Below, piece after piece: positions 43,752-53,247 of a stretch of 64,000 nucleotides of DNA (position 1 is its first letter; each line of letters starts with the position of its first letter). A model generated the notes under the pieces. The model was not told the DNA's origin. It worked only from the letters and a program-made list of their open reading frames with translations, and made no database searches. Origin of the DNA: CAJXWH01 sp964343365 (GTDB lineage: Bacteria; Pseudomonadota; Gammaproteobacteria; Arenicellales; UBA868). The translations under genes were made by a program, and so were the position numbers. The stretch is from NCBI GenBank assembly GCA_964343365.1, contig CAYFJI010000002.1, forward strand, positions 24,002 through 88,001, given 5' to 3'.

Positions 43752-44702
43752 GTGAGCATTGAAAATCTTGCTATTTTTGCGGGGAACGCAAATCCAGACT
43801 TGGCACAGCAAGTTGCGCGTCTATTGGGTGTAAGGATTGGAAGAGCGCTAGTAGATTCTTTCAGCGATGGAGAAGTCAATGTCGAGATTCTAGACAATGT
43901 CAGAGGGCAGGACGTGTATGTAATTCAACCAACCTGCGCGCCAGCAGAAAAGAATTTGATGGAATTACTGGTTTTGATTGATGCCCTAAAGCGATCATCG
44001 GCGGATCGAGTGACGGCAGTGTTACCTTATTTTGGTTATGCTAGGCAGGACCGCAGGCCTCGAACGGCAAGAGTGGCAATTACAGCTAAGCTTGTGGCAG
44101 ATATGATTTGTGTGGCTGGTGCGGATAGAGCATTGACTATGGATTTGCATGCGGATCAGATACAGGGTTTTTTCAACATTCCTGTAGACAATATATATGC
44201 AGCGCCGGTGATGAATAGTGAACTATATCGACATGAACCAGAAAATCTTTTGGTGGTTTCGCCAGATGTCGGCGGTGTAGTGCGCGCAAGAGCAATGGCG
44301 AAGCAGCTTAATGCGGAATTAGCTATTATAGACAAACGGCGACCAAAACCTAATGAAGCAAAGGTTATGCATATTATTGGTGAAATAGAAGGCAGAAATT
44401 GTGTTTTAATGGATGATATGGTTGATACCGCTAACACCTTATGTGAAGCAGCTTCCTCCCTAAAACGGTCTGGTGCAATCCAAGTCAAAGCTTGTTGTAC
44501 GCATCCTGTTCTATCTGGTGATGCTATAAAGCGTATTCAAAAGTCGGAGCTAGATGAAGTAGTTGTCACTAACTCAATACCTCTAAGTGAAGCGGCTAAA
44601 AAATGCTCAAAAATTCGACAGATTAGTATTTCGGGTTTGTTAGCAGAGTCTATACGTAGAATTGCGACCGATGATTCGGTCAGTTCACTGTTTGTAGATT
44701 AG
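43752..44702 (+). CDS. prs: Ribose-phosphate pyrophosphokinase
   Basis: Prs makes PRPP from ribose 5-phosphate and ATP for nucleotide, histidine and tryptophan synthesis. The 316-residue protein has IFAGNANPDLAQQVARLLG at the N-terminus, the FSDGEVNVEI loop, PYFGYARQDRR (near 95-105) with ATP-binding residues, DLHADQIQGFF, VVSPDVGGVVRARAMAKQL and the PRPP-binding VLMDDMVDTANTL (near 218). Length matches E. coli Prs (315). The start is GTG 43752; no better ATG is available. Confidence 0.97.
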   Translation: MSIENLAIFAGNANPDLAQQVARLLGVRIGRALVDSFSDGEVNVEILDNVRGQDVYVIQPTCAPAEKNLMELLVLIDALKRSSADRVTAVLPYFGYARQDRRPRTARVAITAKLVADMICVAGADRALTMDLHADQIQGFFNIPVDNIYAAPVMNSELYRHEPENLLVVSPDVGGVVRARAMAKQLNAELAIIDKRRPKPNEAKVMHIIGEIEGRNCVLMDDMVDTANTLCEAASSLKRSGAIQVKACCTHPVLSGDAIKRIQKSELDEVVVTNSIPLSEAAKKCSKIRQISISGLLAESIRRIATDDSVSSLFVD

Positions 44703-44777
44703 AGATTTATATGATCTCGTAAGAGTTTTAATGTGGTTTGTGGTTAGAAGTTTTTTAAAAAATAAAGGAGAAAGAAG

Positions 44778-45473
44778 ATGAGCGCTAATTTCGAGCTCAG
44801 GGCAGTTTCGAGAACCGAAAAAGGAACTAATATTAGTCGCAAGTTGCGTCGTGGGGGACAAGTTCCAGCCGTGGTTTACGGAGCAGGCAAGGGGAGTCAG
44901 AAAATTTTGCTGGATTCCAATGAAATTAGTAAAAATCTAGGAGTTGAAGCATTTCATTCTGCAGTTATTTCTCTTAATACAGATTCTGGAGAGGAACAGG
45001 TGATACTTAGAGAGGTCCAAATGCACCCGTTCCGATCGATTGTTATGCATGTTGATTTTCAACGTGTGAGGGCTACCGAAAAATTACATATGAAAGTGCC
45101 GCTCCATTTCGAAGGCTCTGATGGAGCGCCAGGAGTTAAGATAGACGGTGGGGTATTGTCGTATTTGATGAAGGAGTTAGATATCAAGTGTCTTCCAAAG
45201 CATTTACCTGAATATATTGCTGTAGATGTATCTAATTTGGGAATTAATGAATCAATTCATATTTCTCAAATACATCTTCCAGATGGGGTAGAACTTACAA
45301 TCAATCCAGAACCCGGTGGTGATGATCCAACTATTGCGACAATAGTGCCACCCAAGATAGCAGTAGAAGGAGATGATGTTGCAGATGGGGAAGAGGTAGT
45401 GTCCGATGGAGCTCCTAGTGAAGGTGGAGATGGTGGCGTGGGCTCGACAGATTCGACTCAGTCCGGAGACTAA
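44778..45473 (+). CDS. rplY: 50S ribosomal protein L25 (Ctc form)
   Basis: L25 binds 5S rRNA. This 231-residue protein is the long Ctc/TL5 form: an N-terminal L25 domain (about 1-95, starting FELRAVSRTEKGTNISRKLRRGGQVPAVVYG), a C-terminal beta domain (about 100-190), and an acidic Gly/Asp/Ser-rich tail (190-231). E. coli has only the 94-residue N-terminal part. An AAAGGAG ribosome-binding site is 9 bp upstream. The prs-rplY-pth-ychF order supports the call. Confidence 0.95.
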   Translation: MSANFELRAVSRTEKGTNISRKLRRGGQVPAVVYGAGKGSQKILLDSNEISKNLGVEAFHSAVISLNTDSGEEQVILREVQMHPFRSIVMHVDFQRVRATEKLHMKVPLHFEGSDGAPGVKIDGGVLSYLMKELDIKCLPKHLPEYIAVDVSNLGINESIHISQIHLPDGVELTINPEPGGDDPTIATIVPPKIAVEGDDVADGEEVVSDGAPSEGGDGGVGSTDSTQSGD

Positions 45474-45545
45474 ATGACACACTAATTCAGTTTTTTTCTG
45501 TTTTATTCAGTTATATCTAATGGGCATGAAATTAGCTTTAGAAAA

Positions 45546-46127
45546 ATGACCCAAATCAATCTAATAGTTGGTCTTGGAAATCCAGGACAAAAATACAGCA
45601 ACACTCGTCATAATGTTGGATTCTGGTTAATTGATGAATTACTAGCGCGTCATCGAGAAACCCCAAGATTCGAGACACATTTTAAGGGTGATACTGCATG
45701 TATTCCAATTGCTGTTTCGAATATTCATATATTACGACCCAGAACTTTTATGAACGAAAGTGGGAGGTCAATTGCGTCTTTTATACGCTATTTCGATATT
45801 CAACCACATTCGGTTCTAATAGTTCATGACGATCTAGATTTAGATCCTGGAATCGTACGACTGAAGATAGGAGGAGGGCATGCAGGCCACAACGGTTTAC
45901 GGGATACCATAAGTCATATGGGTTCAAACGAATTCGTTCGTCTTCGTATAGGTATTGGCCATCCTGGTAGAACAGATCAAGTTACACACTATGTTCTTAA
46001 AAAACCAACCCGATCTGAGCAAGAAGCGATTTGCGGCGCAATATTTCGATCCATATCACTGATGGAAGAGATAATTATGGGTGATCATGCAGCCGTAATG
46101 AATAAGCTACATCCGTTAGACTGTTAA
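45546..46127 (+). CDS. pth: Peptidyl-tRNA hydrolase
   Basis: Pth releases tRNA from peptidyl-tRNA dropped during translation. The 193-residue protein has the catalytic-site GLGNPGQKYSNTRHNVGFWLID (Asn and His near residues 15-25), PRTFMNESGRSI, LIVHDDLDLDPG with the catalytic Asp (near 98), and GGGHAGHNGLRDTISHMGSNEFVRLRIGIGHPG. Length matches E. coli Pth. ychF starts 2 bp after its stop. Confidence 0.97.
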   Translation: MTQINLIVGLGNPGQKYSNTRHNVGFWLIDELLARHRETPRFETHFKGDTACIPIAVSNIHILRPRTFMNESGRSIASFIRYFDIQPHSVLIVHDDLDLDPGIVRLKIGGGHAGHNGLRDTISHMGSNEFVRLRIGIGHPGRTDQVTHYVLKKPTRSEQEAICGAIFRSISLMEEIIMGDHAAVMNKLHPLDC

Positions 46128-46129
46128 CT

Positions 46130-47221
46130 ATGGGCTTCCGTTGCGGAATCATTGGGTTACCGAATGTTGGTAAGTCTACTTTGTTTAACGCTTTAACCAA
46201 TTCGCTGGTTGCAGCGGAAAACTTTCCATTTTGTACAGTTGAACCGAATGTTGGATTAGTAAGCGTACCTGATACCCGTCTTGGAAAAATTGCTTCATTA
46301 GTACAACCAAAAAAAGTGATACCGGCAGTAATAGAGTTTGTGGATATTGCCGGCTTGATCCCAGGAGCATCGCTTGGTGAGGGTTTAGGTAATAAATTTC
46401 TTTCCCATATTCGTGAAGTTGATGCTATAGCACATGTTGTAAGAGCTTTTGATGATGAGAATATCACCCATATAGCTGATAAAGTTAATCCTGTAGCAGA
46501 TATAGAAGTTATTCAGACTGAACTAGCTCTTGCCGATATAGAGACATTAGAGCGAGCACGCGAGAGGGCAAAAAAGAGACTGAAGACCAATGAGAAGTCA
46601 CTATCATTTTTAATTCAATTATATGATCAGACAGAAAAAACTATTGAAAATAATTTTAAAATGATCCCCAATGATCTGACTGATGCGGAAAAAGCGGCCT
46701 TAAATTCCTTGTGTCTATTGTCTATGAAACCAGTTATTTATATTGCTAACATTGGGGAAGAAGTAGCCAGTGGTGAACACCAGGTCGAGAGTATTCAAAA
46801 ACATGTAACAATGCAAGGTGCAGAGGTTATTACAGTTAGCGCAAGGCTTGAGCAGGAAATCTCAGCATTAGCATTTGATGATAGGGCAGAATTTCTTAGC
46901 GAAATGGGCCTCGAAGAATCAGGTCTTGATCGTATGATTAGAGCAGGATATCGATTATTAGGGCTACAAACGTTTTTTACTGCTGGACCAAAGGAAGTAC
47001 GGGCATGGACCATACCTAATGGCACTAAAGCTGCTCAAGCAGCAGGAACCATTCACACCGATTTCGAGCGAGGATTTATCCGCGCTGAAACCATTTCGTT
47101 CGATGATTTTCTATTCCATCGTGGAGAACAGGGTGCTAGACAGGGTGGTCGAGTGCGTCTAGAAGGTCGCGATTATGTCGTGCAAGACGGTGATATAATG
47201 AATTTTCGATTCAACGTATGA
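46130..47221 (+). CDS. ychF: Redox-regulated ATPase YchF (Obg family)
   Basis: YchF is an Obg-family P-loop protein that prefers ATP to GTP and binds ribosomes. The 363-residue protein has the P loop GLPNVGKSTLFNAL (near 9-22), switch region FVDIAGLIPGASLGEGLGNKFLSHIREVDAIAHVVRAF, an NIGEE motif in place of the canonical NKxD guanine motif, a helical insertion (about 125-195) and a C-terminal TGS-like domain from about 280 (LQTFFTAGPKEVRAWTI to DGDIMNFRFNV). Length matches E. coli YchF (363). Confidence 0.97.
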   Translation: MGFRCGIIGLPNVGKSTLFNALTNSLVAAENFPFCTVEPNVGLVSVPDTRLGKIASLVQPKKVIPAVIEFVDIAGLIPGASLGEGLGNKFLSHIREVDAIAHVVRAFDDENITHIADKVNPVADIEVIQTELALADIETLERARERAKKRLKTNEKSLSFLIQLYDQTEKTIENNFKMIPNDLTDAEKAALNSLCLLSMKPVIYIANIGEEVASGEHQVESIQKHVTMQGAEVITVSARLEQEISALAFDDRAEFLSEMGLEESGLDRMIRAGYRLLGLQTFFTAGPKEVRAWTIPNGTKAAQAAGTIHTDFERGFIRAETISFDDFLFHRGEQGARQGGRVRLEGRDYVVQDGDIMNFRFNV

Positions 47222-47257
47222 TGAAAAAATAGGCACGTGTTATCAATGTGAAATTAT

Positions 47258-47334
47258 GGCTATGTAGCTCAGCTGGTTAGAGCACGGCACTCATAACGCC
47301 GGGGTCGGTGGTTCAAGTCCACCCATAGCCACCA
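47258..47334 (+). tRNA. tRNA-Met (CAT anticodon, elongator type)
   Basis: The 77-nt gene has acceptor GGCTATG pairing with CATAGCC, D arm TAGCTCAGCTGGTTAGAGCA, anticodon loop ACTCATAAC on a CGGC/GCCG stem, a GTGG-TTCAAGT-CCAC T arm, discriminator A and encoded CCA. The paired 1-72 end and the resemblance to E. coli metT indicate elongator and not initiator tRNA. The accessory region begins just downstream. No copy of its 3' end was seen elsewhere in the window. Confidence 0.96.
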
Positions 47335-47598
47335 ATTTTTAATGATTTTCAATCCCTCTCTAAAGCTGTGATTAGAAGCACATATGGTGAAGATACGTCG
47401 GCACAGCCAGTGTTGATTTTAAGTATTTCTTAGAAAAATTGTCTAATAATCCTTCTAGGGTTTGTTAAAAGCAAGTATGGCTCAAATCCTTTCGTCAAAT
47501 TTACTTTGTCTAGAAAAGCGCTATTGCATTAATCAATTATTCAAGTGATGATATACAAGTACAATATTTTTTAAGCTATAGTGTAGGAGCCATTTTTG

Positions 47599-49113
47599 AT
47601 GGACTTAAAAAAAACAAACGAATCATTTCAAAAAGCACCTGAGAGAATTCTCATTGCTCCCGAATTAGAAATCAGTAGGATTGTAACTGGTTTGTGGCAA
47701 GTCGCTGATATGGAAAAAGACGGCACTAATCTGGATATGGATATTGCTGCAGAGGCCATGCTTGATTATTTTAGAGCTGGTTTTACAACGTTTGATATGG
47801 CGGATCATTACGGAAGTTCAGAACTGATTGCGGCACAGTTCTTATTAAAATTACGCGAGCAAGCTTCAACTACTGATAGATTGAATCCAAAAATATTCAC
47901 AAAATGGTGCCCCAACCCGAGGAGTATGACAGCATCTGTGGTAAAGGCAGGTATTGAGGATCGATTGAGGCGCCTTGGTGTAGACAAAATCGACCTTTTA
48001 CAATTTCATTGGTGGAATTATGAGAATCCAGAATATTTGAATGCACTTAAGGAGCTAGAAAAAATTCGGTGTAAAGGAGTAATTACGAATATAGGTTTAA
48101 CAAATTTTGATACGGATCATCTAAGAGTAATTTTGGATAGCGGAATATCTATTGCGACAAATCAAGTTAGCTTATCGTTGATTGATAGGAGAGCAACTGG
48201 GCTAATGACGGATCTATGTCTGGACAGAAACATAAGTATTTTGGCTTACGGTACATTATGTGGCGGCTTCTTGAGTGATAAATGGGTGGGCGTTCCAGAA
48301 TCGAAAATGCTACAAATCAGTGATTGGAGCAAAATGAAGTATGGTCGCTTCATCAAGTCTTATGGAGGCTGGAAAAAGTTTCAGGTTTTGCTACATGCTT
48401 TATTCGAGATTAGTCAAAAACATGGGGTTTCTGTATCTAATGTGGCAACACGCTGGGTGATTGAGCAACCAGCAGTTGGCGCCATCATAGTCGGCGCACG
48501 ATTAGGTGAACGCCAACATCGTGAAAGTAATTTAGACTTATTCACGTTTTCATTAGATGCTGATGACTATGACAATATAAGTAAGGCTACCGAAACCGCA
48601 AGTAAAATACCTGGAGATTGTGGTAGCGAATATAGGAAGCCGCCATTTCTGACAGCATCTGGAGATTTGAGTCATCATCTAGATTCGGTTGACAATGTAT
48701 ACACCAAGAATAGCTCAAGGGATGATCCCAACAGATTTTGGGTTTCGTCGAATACGATTTGGGAGGAAACTGGCGGTTTTTCACGCGCTGTTCGGAAAGG
48801 AAAAAATATCTTCGTTAGTGGAACAACTGCCACAGATTTGGAAGGACGAAAAGTATCAGAAGACAGTGTTGAAGGCCAGACGGTTTTTATTTTAGACAAA
48901 ATTGTTGGTTCGGTCCGAGCTTTGGGTGGATCAGAGAAAGACATAGTTCGTACCAGGATTTACATTACAGATGAAAGATATTGGGAGGCAATTGCGTTGG
49001 TTCATGGTAGGTATTTTTCGGATACATTGCCTGCTAATACTCTCATCGTCGTTGATAAACTTATAGGGAATTATGAAGTTGAGATTGAAGCGGAAGCAGT
49101 TATTGAAGAATAG
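47599..49113 (+). CDS. Aldo/keto reductase fused to a RidA-like domain
   Basis: The 504-residue protein joins two domains. Residues about 15-345 form an aldo/keto reductase barrel with FDMADHYGSSE (catalytic Asp and Tyr), FTKWCPNPRS (Lys), LLQFHWWNY (His), SILAYGTLCGGFLS and the NADPH-loop region VGAIIVGARLGERQHRESNLD. Residues about 385-504 form a RidA/YjgF domain (FSRAVRKGKNIFVSGTTATDLEG, then EVEIEAEAVI at the end). The arginine that RidA needs for imine deamination is replaced: PARS becomes PANT. ATG 47599 follows a GGAG-type site. The fusion suggests a shared or channelled substrate, perhaps an amino-ketone or imine; neither reaction can be named. Confidence 0.85.
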   Translation: MDLKKTNESFQKAPERILIAPELEISRIVTGLWQVADMEKDGTNLDMDIAAEAMLDYFRAGFTTFDMADHYGSSELIAAQFLLKLREQASTTDRLNPKIFTKWCPNPRSMTASVVKAGIEDRLRRLGVDKIDLLQFHWWNYENPEYLNALKELEKIRCKGVITNIGLTNFDTDHLRVILDSGISIATNQVSLSLIDRRATGLMTDLCLDRNISILAYGTLCGGFLSDKWVGVPESKMLQISDWSKMKYGRFIKSYGGWKKFQVLLHALFEISQKHGVSVSNVATRWVIEQPAVGAIIVGARLGERQHRESNLDLFTFSLDADDYDNISKATETASKIPGDCGSEYRKPPFLTASGDLSHHLDSVDNVYTKNSSRDDPNRFWVSSNTIWEETGGFSRAVRKGKNIFVSGTTATDLEGRKVSEDSVEGQTVFILDKIVGSVRALGGSEKDIVRTRIYITDERYWEAIALVHGRYFSDTLPANTLIVVDKLIGNYEVEIEAEAVIEE

Positions 49114-49161
49114 CAATAAGCAGCTATAGTACTAATATCACATTAGGCGATTAATTTAATT

Positions 49162-50556
49162 ATGAAGAAAAAAGTTGTGATACTGGGAGCTGGAATATCG
49201 GGCCTGAGTGTTGCTTTACGCTTACTTGAAGGTGGATATGAAGTAGAGATTCTAGAGAAAAATCCGTATATTGGCGGATTAGCTGCGACTGTTCAAAGAG
49301 GCTCCTATGCCCTTGACATTGGCCCTCATTTTATCGAGTGCGAGTTTCCAGAAATATTTGATTTCATCGAAGGGCTCTTTGATCACCCTTTACCTATCAT
49401 AGAAGGCGTTATTACAAAAATTTATATAAATAATCGTTTCATAGATTTTCCGTTTACACCTCGCGGCCTTTTGTTTAATCTTGGCTTTAAGAGTAGCGTG
49501 AGCATCGCACTAAGTTATGCAAGAACACTTATACGCTTTTCAATTGGTAAAACTCAAGAGAAGGAATCTCAGACTATAAAGGATTGGGCAATATCCAATT
49601 TCGGTAATTATTTGTATGAACTATTTTTTAAACCATACACGGAGACATTCTGGAAGCGTCCTGTGGAGACGCTATCGAGCGCCGCACTTCCTACAAGTAG
49701 AAAAATTACATTTTTAAATACCCTAAAAATGTTGTTTGTAAAGAAGTCCAATTCATCTGGAAAAAAAGAATTAAATTTAGTGGAAAGAGGTCATTTGACA
49801 TACTACTATCCTCATACTGGTTTTGGCGAAGTTTCTGAACGCATTGCCACGCGGATTAAAGACTTAGGTGGAATAATCAATACCGATGTTCGGTTAACTA
49901 GCGTAATGCAAGATCGCGACGGTAAATATAGGGTCCGATATAAAGCTGGCAGTGATAGTAGTGAGGCTGTCACCGATTTATTAGCCTCGACTATTCCTAT
50001 CGGAGATCTAGCAAACTTAATCTCAGATCTTCCAGAATCGGTGACCCGTAGTTCATCAGCTATAAATTATGTTGCATTAATTGCAATTTACTTTGTAACT
50101 AAAAAGAGGGTGATATTAAATAGTCATTTGTCATACTGGTTAGGACGACCATATCATAGGCTAAGTGAGACAAACAAGTTTAGCGAAAAAACAAGCCCTG
50201 GCGATGACAATATGTTGTGTGCTGAAATAACTTGTTACAAGGATGATGCTACATGGTGTATGTCGGATGATCAATTGTTTGATTTATGCTTACCTTTTAT
50301 TGAGAATGATCATATATTAAATAGAGAAGATATAATCGATTGTCATGTACTAAAGATTGGGGAAGCGTACCCTGTTAGAGATCTAGCTTTTAAAGAAAAT
50401 TCTGAACGTGTATCATTTTTTTTGAAAGACAAGTTCAATATTCATAGCATAGGACGCCTAGGTGCTTTTACCTATGGATCAATTGATTCCGATATAAAGC
50501 GTGGTTTCGAAACAGCGAACGCGATGATTCAGGAAACTAAATACAACAAACCTTAG
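49162..50556 (+). CDS. FAD-dependent amine-oxidase-fold protein (UDP-galactopyranose-mutase-like)
   Basis: This 464-residue flavoprotein has an N-terminal FAD-binding fold VVILGAGISGLSVALRLLEGG, then LEKNPYIGGLAAT and a DIGPHFIECE segment (near 52-61), typical of NAD(P)-binding amine oxidase and UDP-galactopyranose mutase relatives. A FFKPYTETFWKRPVETLSSAALPTS stretch is characteristic of polysaccharide-locus flavoproteins of this type. The C-terminal IGRLGAFTYGSIDSDIKRGFETANAMI closes the FAD site. It heads the sugar locus and may isomerise or oxidise a nucleotide-linked sugar; substrate unknown. The next gene starts 9 bp later. Confidence 0.8.
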   Translation: MKKKVVILGAGISGLSVALRLLEGGYEVEILEKNPYIGGLAATVQRGSYALDIGPHFIECEFPEIFDFIEGLFDHPLPIIEGVITKIYINNRFIDFPFTPRGLLFNLGFKSSVSIALSYARTLIRFSIGKTQEKESQTIKDWAISNFGNYLYELFFKPYTETFWKRPVETLSSAALPTSRKITFLNTLKMLFVKKSNSSGKKELNLVERGHLTYYYPHTGFGEVSERIATRIKDLGGIINTDVRLTSVMQDRDGKYRVRYKAGSDSSEAVTDLLASTIPIGDLANLISDLPESVTRSSSAINYVALIAIYFVTKKRVILNSHLSYWLGRPYHRLSETNKFSEKTSPGDDNMLCAEITCYKDDATWCMSDDQLFDLCLPFIENDHILNREDIIDCHVLKIGEAYPVRDLAFKENSERVSFFLKDKFNIHSIGRLGAFTYGSIDSDIKRGFETANAMIQETKYNKP

Positions 50557-50565
50557 CGCTAACTC

Positions 50566-51330
50566 ATGGATAAATTTGTTTGGAATGGGATCTACAAAAA
50601 TTTTAAAGAAGCTCTTCCTTTTATGCAGGGGGATGGTTTTTCAGGTAAACGTTGGCTATCATCACTAAAAGATCGTATGCCAATGGAGTGCATTGAGAAC
50701 AATGCACTTGAATATGAGTGTTTTTTAAAACATCGATCTTTATATCTACCTATGCTTATATCCACGTGGGAAAAAGAAGATCAAGGTTGTACGGTGTTAG
50801 ATTTTGGTGGAGGATTGGGAGAGAATTATTTTGCACTACGATCCTCAACTAATATAAAAATAAATTATTACATAATTGAGCAAGAAGAGATTGTAGCCGT
50901 TGGAAAAAAACTATATAAAAACAGTTCTAATTTAAATTTTGTTAATTCACTGCACGAAATTCCTAATGAAATTGACTACATATTTTTTGGATCATCGATT
51001 CAGTATATTGATCAGTGGGAAATAGTGCTTCAAAAATGTTTGGAGAAAAATCCGCGATCCATAATCTTTGATGATCTTCCAGCAGGTAAAAACTTAAGTT
51101 TTGTTACTTTGCAAACTTATTATGAGAGCCAAATCATTTATCGATTTTTTAATCTTACTAATTTAAAAGAATGGTTTGAGGATCGCTCGTATAAAGTAGT
51201 TTATTGTGCCCCATTTGAGAATCTTGGTGAGGTTAGAAATTATCCAAAAATGATGGCTAATTTTCCTATGGAATATCGCTTAGATTATTGCCGATCTTTA
51301 GTTATAAGAAAAAACATGTTGAGCGAGTAA
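50566..51330 (+). CDS. Putative SAM-dependent methyltransferase (TIGR04325-like)
   Basis: This 254-residue protein resembles the TIGR04325 methyltransferases of polysaccharide loci: an N-terminal WNGIYKNFKEALPF with GFSGKRWL pattern, SAM motif I VLDFGGGLGENYFAL (near residues 78-92), a YIFFGSSIQYIDQWE motif IV region (near 136-150) and FDDLPAGKNLSFVTLQTYY. The acceptor sugar is unknown. Its TAA overlaps the next gene's ATG in TAATG, so translation is coupled to the acetyltransferase that follows. Confidence 0.78.
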   Translation: MDKFVWNGIYKNFKEALPFMQGDGFSGKRWLSSLKDRMPMECIENNALEYECFLKHRSLYLPMLISTWEKEDQGCTVLDFGGGLGENYFALRSSTNIKINYYIIEQEEIVAVGKKLYKNSSNLNFVNSLHEIPNEIDYIFFGSSIQYIDQWEIVLQKCLEKNPRSIIFDDLPAGKNLSFVTLQTYYESQIIYRFFNLTNLKEWFEDRSYKVVYCAPFENLGEVRNYPKMMANFPMEYRLDYCRSLVIRKNMLSE

Positions 51331-52019
51331 TGAAAAAGTATGACACTAAATTTGGGAGAAAAAAGATTGTATTGTATGGGGGAACTGGTCAGGCTAAAGT
51401 AGTTAGGCCTATAATTGAAAGCTATGGCCTAAGTGTTGCGGTAATAATTGATGATTCTGAAGGCAAGATATCTCCGTTCACAGATAAAGAAATAGTACAT
51501 GGGGTACATGGTCTTAAAAAGTGGATGGCAGGAAATGATCCGGAAGATTTCGGTTTCATTGTCACAATTGGAGCTCCGCATGGCCATCGTCGTATTGAAA
51601 TTCATGAGATACTTACTGAGATGGGATTAGATGCGACTACTATAATAGATCCAAATGCAATCGTTTCAGAGAGTGTTCAAATAGGTGCTGGTTCACAAAT
51701 CATGGCAGGAGCAATAATCATGCCCGAAACTGTCATTGGTAACCAATGCATAATCAACACCAAGAGTAGTATCGATCATGAGTGTGTGATCGCAGATGGT
51801 TGTGAGATTTCTCCGGGCGCAACTTTATGTGGGAGTATAATAATGGAGCGCAATTCTTGGGTTGCTGCAGGAGCAACTGTTTTGCCTTGGTTAAAAATCG
51901 GAGAGAATTCTATAGTTGGAGCTGGAACTACGCTTAGGAAAAATCTACCGAGGGATACAAAGTATATTGTTAAACAGACAGAATCTTTAAATTCCTTAGG
52001 TGATTTTGAGCTAGGATGA
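51330..52019 (+). CDS. NeuD-like sugar O/N-acetyltransferase
   Basis: This 229-residue protein belongs to the NeuD/PglD sialic-acid and bacillosamine acetyltransferase family. It has an N-terminal Rossmann-like nucleotide-sugar-binding half (KIVLYGGTGQAKVVRPIIESYG, near 10-31) and a C-terminal left-handed beta helix with hexapeptide repeats (about 110-205: QIGAGSQIMAGAIIMPETVIG, INTKSSIDHECVIADG with the probable catalytic His, then IVGAGTTLRKNLP). ATG 51330, in a TAATG overlap, is the start; an upstream TTG at 51288 would extend it inside the preceding gene. Acetyl-CoA is the expected donor to an amino sugar made by a DegT aminotransferase. Confidence 0.85.
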   Translation: MKKYDTKFGRKKIVLYGGTGQAKVVRPIIESYGLSVAVIIDDSEGKISPFTDKEIVHGVHGLKKWMAGNDPEDFGFIVTIGAPHGHRRIEIHEILTEMGLDATTIIDPNAIVSESVQIGAGSQIMAGAIIMPETVIGNQCIINTKSSIDHECVIADGCEISPGATLCGSIIMERNSWVAAGATVLPWLKIGENSIVGAGTTLRKNLPRDTKYIVKQTESLNSLGDFELG

Positions 52020-52124
52020 ACATGTAAAGTAGCTCCGCTATGAATCCAACTAATAGACGGTCGTGTTAGTTAATTTCTATTTTTCACAAGTAACTAATTT
52101 GACTTTATTTGATAGGTATTGTTC

Positions 52125-53237
52125 TTGCAAAAAAAAATAATAAAGATGGCTGGACCGTCGATCACGAAACATGAAAAACGAGTCGTGTCCGAAATGATGG
52201 AAAATGGATGGGATAATTATGATTATGTTGAACAGTTCGAGTCACGTTTTGCGCAACTGCATAATCGACGATACTGTTTGATGACTCCATGTTGTACCCA
52301 TGCTATTCATCTGATGCTTTTAGCTTTAGGAATTGGGCAAGATGATGAAGTAATTGTTCCTGAATGCACATGGACAGCTACTGCAGCACCAGTAACATAT
52401 TTAAACGCTAAACCCGTATTTGTCGATGTTGATCTTGACACCTGGTGTATAGATCCAAGTTCAGTTGAAAAAAAAATTACCAATAAAACTAAAGCAATTA
52501 TTTGCGTTGATATTTATGGCAATATGCCTAATATGGAAGATCTTTTGTCGATATCAGAGCGAACCGGAATTCCTATTTTAGAAGACGCTGCAGAGGCTTT
52601 AGGCTCTCGTTATAAGGGCGTCCCAGCTGGGGCTTTTGGGGTTGGAAGTGTCCACAGTTTTCACAGAACAAAGACAATTACCACTGGAGAAGGTGGAGCA
52701 CTTCTTTTGGATGATAGCGCAATATATGATCGTGCAAAATTTCTGAGAGATCATGGTCGATCCTCGGAAATACCATACTATACGCTGGAGGCTACCCCTA
52801 AATACATGCCGTCAAATATGCAAGGAGCGCTAGGTTGTGCTCAGTTGGATCGTTTCGATGAGTTGGTGGAATTAAAACGGAGTTTTTTCCTAAAATATAA
52901 GGATAAATTAAATGATATTGGCGATCTTCAATTTAATTGTGAATCATCTTCAGTATTCAATGGGGCATGGGCAACTACAGTAGTATTTGGAGCCAACCAT
53001 AAAATCACAAAAAAAACCGCTATCGCTAAACTTAAGAGTCTTGGTATTCCGGCCCGACCATTTTTTTATCCGTTATCTAGCCTGCCTGCCTACGCAAAAT
53101 TTGTTGAAATAAATGATTATTCCAACCCTAATTCCTATGATATATCAGATAGGGGAATTACTTTACCATCACATTATGATTTAACCGATAAACAAATAGA
53201 TCTTATTTGTAGTGGTATTAGATCTATATTGGTTTAG
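52125..53237 (+). CDS. DegT/DnrJ/EryC1/StrS aminotransferase
   Basis: This family transfers an amino group from glutamate to a keto-sugar nucleotide using PLP. The 370-residue protein has the start MAGPSITKHEKRVVSEMMENGW, ECTWTATAAPVTYL, DVDLDTWCIDP, the ILEDAAEALGS motif (near 147) and the PLP lysine in FHRTKTITTGEGGAL (near 177). TTG 52125 is chosen: an AGG lies 8 bp upstream and it keeps the usual short lead before MAGP; ATG 52146 would start at that Met. It is separated from the neuD-like gene by 105 bp and followed by an epimerase. Confidence 0.9.
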   Translation: MQKKIIKMAGPSITKHEKRVVSEMMENGWDNYDYVEQFESRFAQLHNRRYCLMTPCCTHAIHLMLLALGIGQDDEVIVPECTWTATAAPVTYLNAKPVFVDVDLDTWCIDPSSVEKKITNKTKAIICVDIYGNMPNMEDLLSISERTGIPILEDAAEALGSRYKGVPAGAFGVGSVHSFHRTKTITTGEGGALLLDDSAIYDRAKFLRDHGRSSEIPYYTLEATPKYMPSNMQGALGCAQLDRFDELVELKRSFFLKYKDKLNDIGDLQFNCESSSVFNGAWATTVVFGANHKITKKTAIAKLKSLGIPARPFFYPLSSLPAYAKFVEINDYSNPNSYDISDRGITLPSHYDLTDKQIDLICSGIRSILV

Positions 53238-53247
53238 GGAGTAATAA

